A model generated the notes under the pieces. It saw nothing but the letters and a program-made list of their open reading frames with translations. It did not search any database and was not told the DNA's origin. A DNA stretch of 21,472 bases from Patescibacteria group bacterium (lineage in GTDB: Bacteria; Patescibacteriota; Microgenomatia; Levybacterales; UBA12049): NCBI GenBank assembly GCA_023485715.1, contig JAMCZG010000021.1:1-21472 (forward strand), written 5' to 3'. The first letter of the stretch is position 1, and every line of letters starts with the position of its first letter. A program made the translations under genes and the position numbers. Shown here one piece after another: positions 20,788-21,472 of this stretch.

Positions 20788-21472
20788 TTAATCCAAATAT
20801 TTATCGGAAGAAAAATGACTTTCAAGTTGCCTGCTTATTCTTTCCACGTCTTTGTCTTGTTTTATCTTTTCCTTTTTTATTACGAACGGCAGATCATCGA
20901 TGTCTACACTATCATAGAATTTAGTTTGATTATTTTGTTTCAATATCTCTTTTAGTTTATATAAAACAGCTGATATCGCATTTTCGGAAGAGAAATCCGG
21001 GGATCCAAAAGGAACAACGACTGGATTAAGAAGAAAGTCACAAGGAGTTTCTCCTTTAACAGAAGTTTCTCCGTTCGAGACCTGATTAATCCATGTCGCT
21101 AGAACTTCTTCTTTGACGTCTGATTTTAACGCGTACGTTTCGCTTTTACCATCCTTTATTGCACCTAGGTAAATTTGATGATATCCATAATTTATATGTT
21201 TAAAAATTCCTTCCGTTCCAGCCGGTCCTCTAGGACTTATCCAAAGAAACATCCTGTCTCCTTTTTTATCTCCTATTTTGTCCTGCAAGATTCTAAAGCC
21301 ATTCAAGGTGTCTCCATCTCTTTCTAGCGGATCAATTTGAGATTCTATAAAAAATTTCTTATCAGGAGTTACGGAGGACGATAATTTTGTCTTTGCTCCA
21401 ACTGCATGGATATAGCAGGGATAAAAAGAAACAACACTGTCTTCAAGAGTTTCCGACTCGTAAGTTCTTATT
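20788..21472 (-). CDS. unknown protein, 3' part of gene cut by window edge, possibly prematurely stopped
   Basis: The frame is open from the right window edge to a TAA at 20788; 227 residues are visible and the true start lies outside the window. A TTG at 21306 is not needed as start, because coding-like sequence continues upstream of it (IRTYESETLEDSVVSFYPC onward). I do not recognise the family. The visible part is soluble, with mixed alpha/beta character. Notable stretches are FLWISPRGPAGTEGIFKHIN, YGYHQIYLGAIKDG and CDFLLNPVVVPFGSPDFSSE; there is no membrane segment and no familiar active site. The segment after about visible residue 160 is charged and probably helical. The same frame continues past the stop into a zinc ribbon, so the intact protein probably had at least about 328 residues and ended in that ribbon. 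Confidence 0.7.
   Translation of the reverse strand, partial: IRTYESETLEDSVVSFYPCYIHAVGAKTKLSSSVTPDKKFFIESQIDPLERDGDTLNGFRILQDKIGDKKGDRMFLWISPRGPAGTEGIFKHINYGYHQIYLGAIKDGKSETYALKSDVKEEVLATWINQVSNGETSVKGETPCDFLLNPVVVPFGSPDFSSENAISAVLYKLKEILKQNNQTKFYDSVDIDDLPFVIKKEKIKQDKDVERISRQLESHFSSDKYLD

Noticed and set aside
20788..21306. A 172-residue gene starting at TTG 21306
   Set aside because: The frame is open to the window edge with coding-like residues upstream, so the TTG is simply an internal Leu codon.

Overview
The window looks like a chromosomal segment of a Candidate Phyla Radiation (Patescibacteria) bacterium, possibly a Microgenomates relative. This is inferred from A/T-rich DNA, very tight gene packing with many 4-base ATGA stop/start overlaps, an archaeal-type UMP kinase, a free-standing Pol I-like 5' nuclease, a CPR-style membrane-anchored VirD4/TraD-like ATPase, tRNA genes without encoded CCA, and few Shine-Dalgarno sequences. 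UGA is used as a stop in several overlaps, so the code is not the UGA=Gly code of Gracilibacteria. No rRNA or ribosomal protein gene is present to settle the phylum.

Layout, left to right; almost everything is on the minus strand. Positions 1-6071 hold pyrimidine synthesis, read right to left: UMP kinase, aspartate carbamoyltransferase (pyrB), carbamoyl-phosphate synthase small and large subunits (carA, carB) and the first 17 codons of dihydroorotase (pyrC), cut by the window edge. pyrB-carA-carB-pyrC are chained by ATGA overlaps behind their own promoter. Positions 6118-9028 hold Fpg/MutM glycosylase, a GT4 glycosyltransferase and a 5'-3' exonuclease, also tightly packed. Positions 9083-11618 hold a polytopic membrane protein and FtsH, each with its own promoter. 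Positions 11658-16042 form a run of tRNA-Met, murI, murD, tgt and trpS, in which murI starts 10 nt after the tRNA.

Positions 16043-16103 are a compact divergent promoter region that fires left into elongator-like tRNA-Met and right into a very unusual initiator-tRNA-like gene (CAU anticodon, C1-A72, remodelled D and T loops). Next come a FtsB/DivIC-like division protein and, divergent from it, a Xer-type tyrosine recombinase (the only protein gene on the plus strand), then a tRNA-Ile with the rare UAU anticodon. The right part holds a 792-residue VirD4/TraD-like ATPase, a proline/glutamine-rich 150-residue partner, and a partial unknown gene whose reading frame continues past one TAA into a 100-residue zinc-ribbon tail without any start codon.

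The main points worth a second look are: (1) the aberrant initiator-tRNA-like gene with a strong promoter; (2) the tRNA-Ile(UAU); (3) several near-consensus promoters whose -10 box lies only 6-9 nt before the ATG, implying leaderless or near-leaderless mRNAs; (4) the in-frame stop before the zinc ribbon; (5) a clamp-binding-like QLGLL at the extreme C terminus of the 5' nuclease. I found no CRISPR array, insertion sequence or clear intrinsic terminator.
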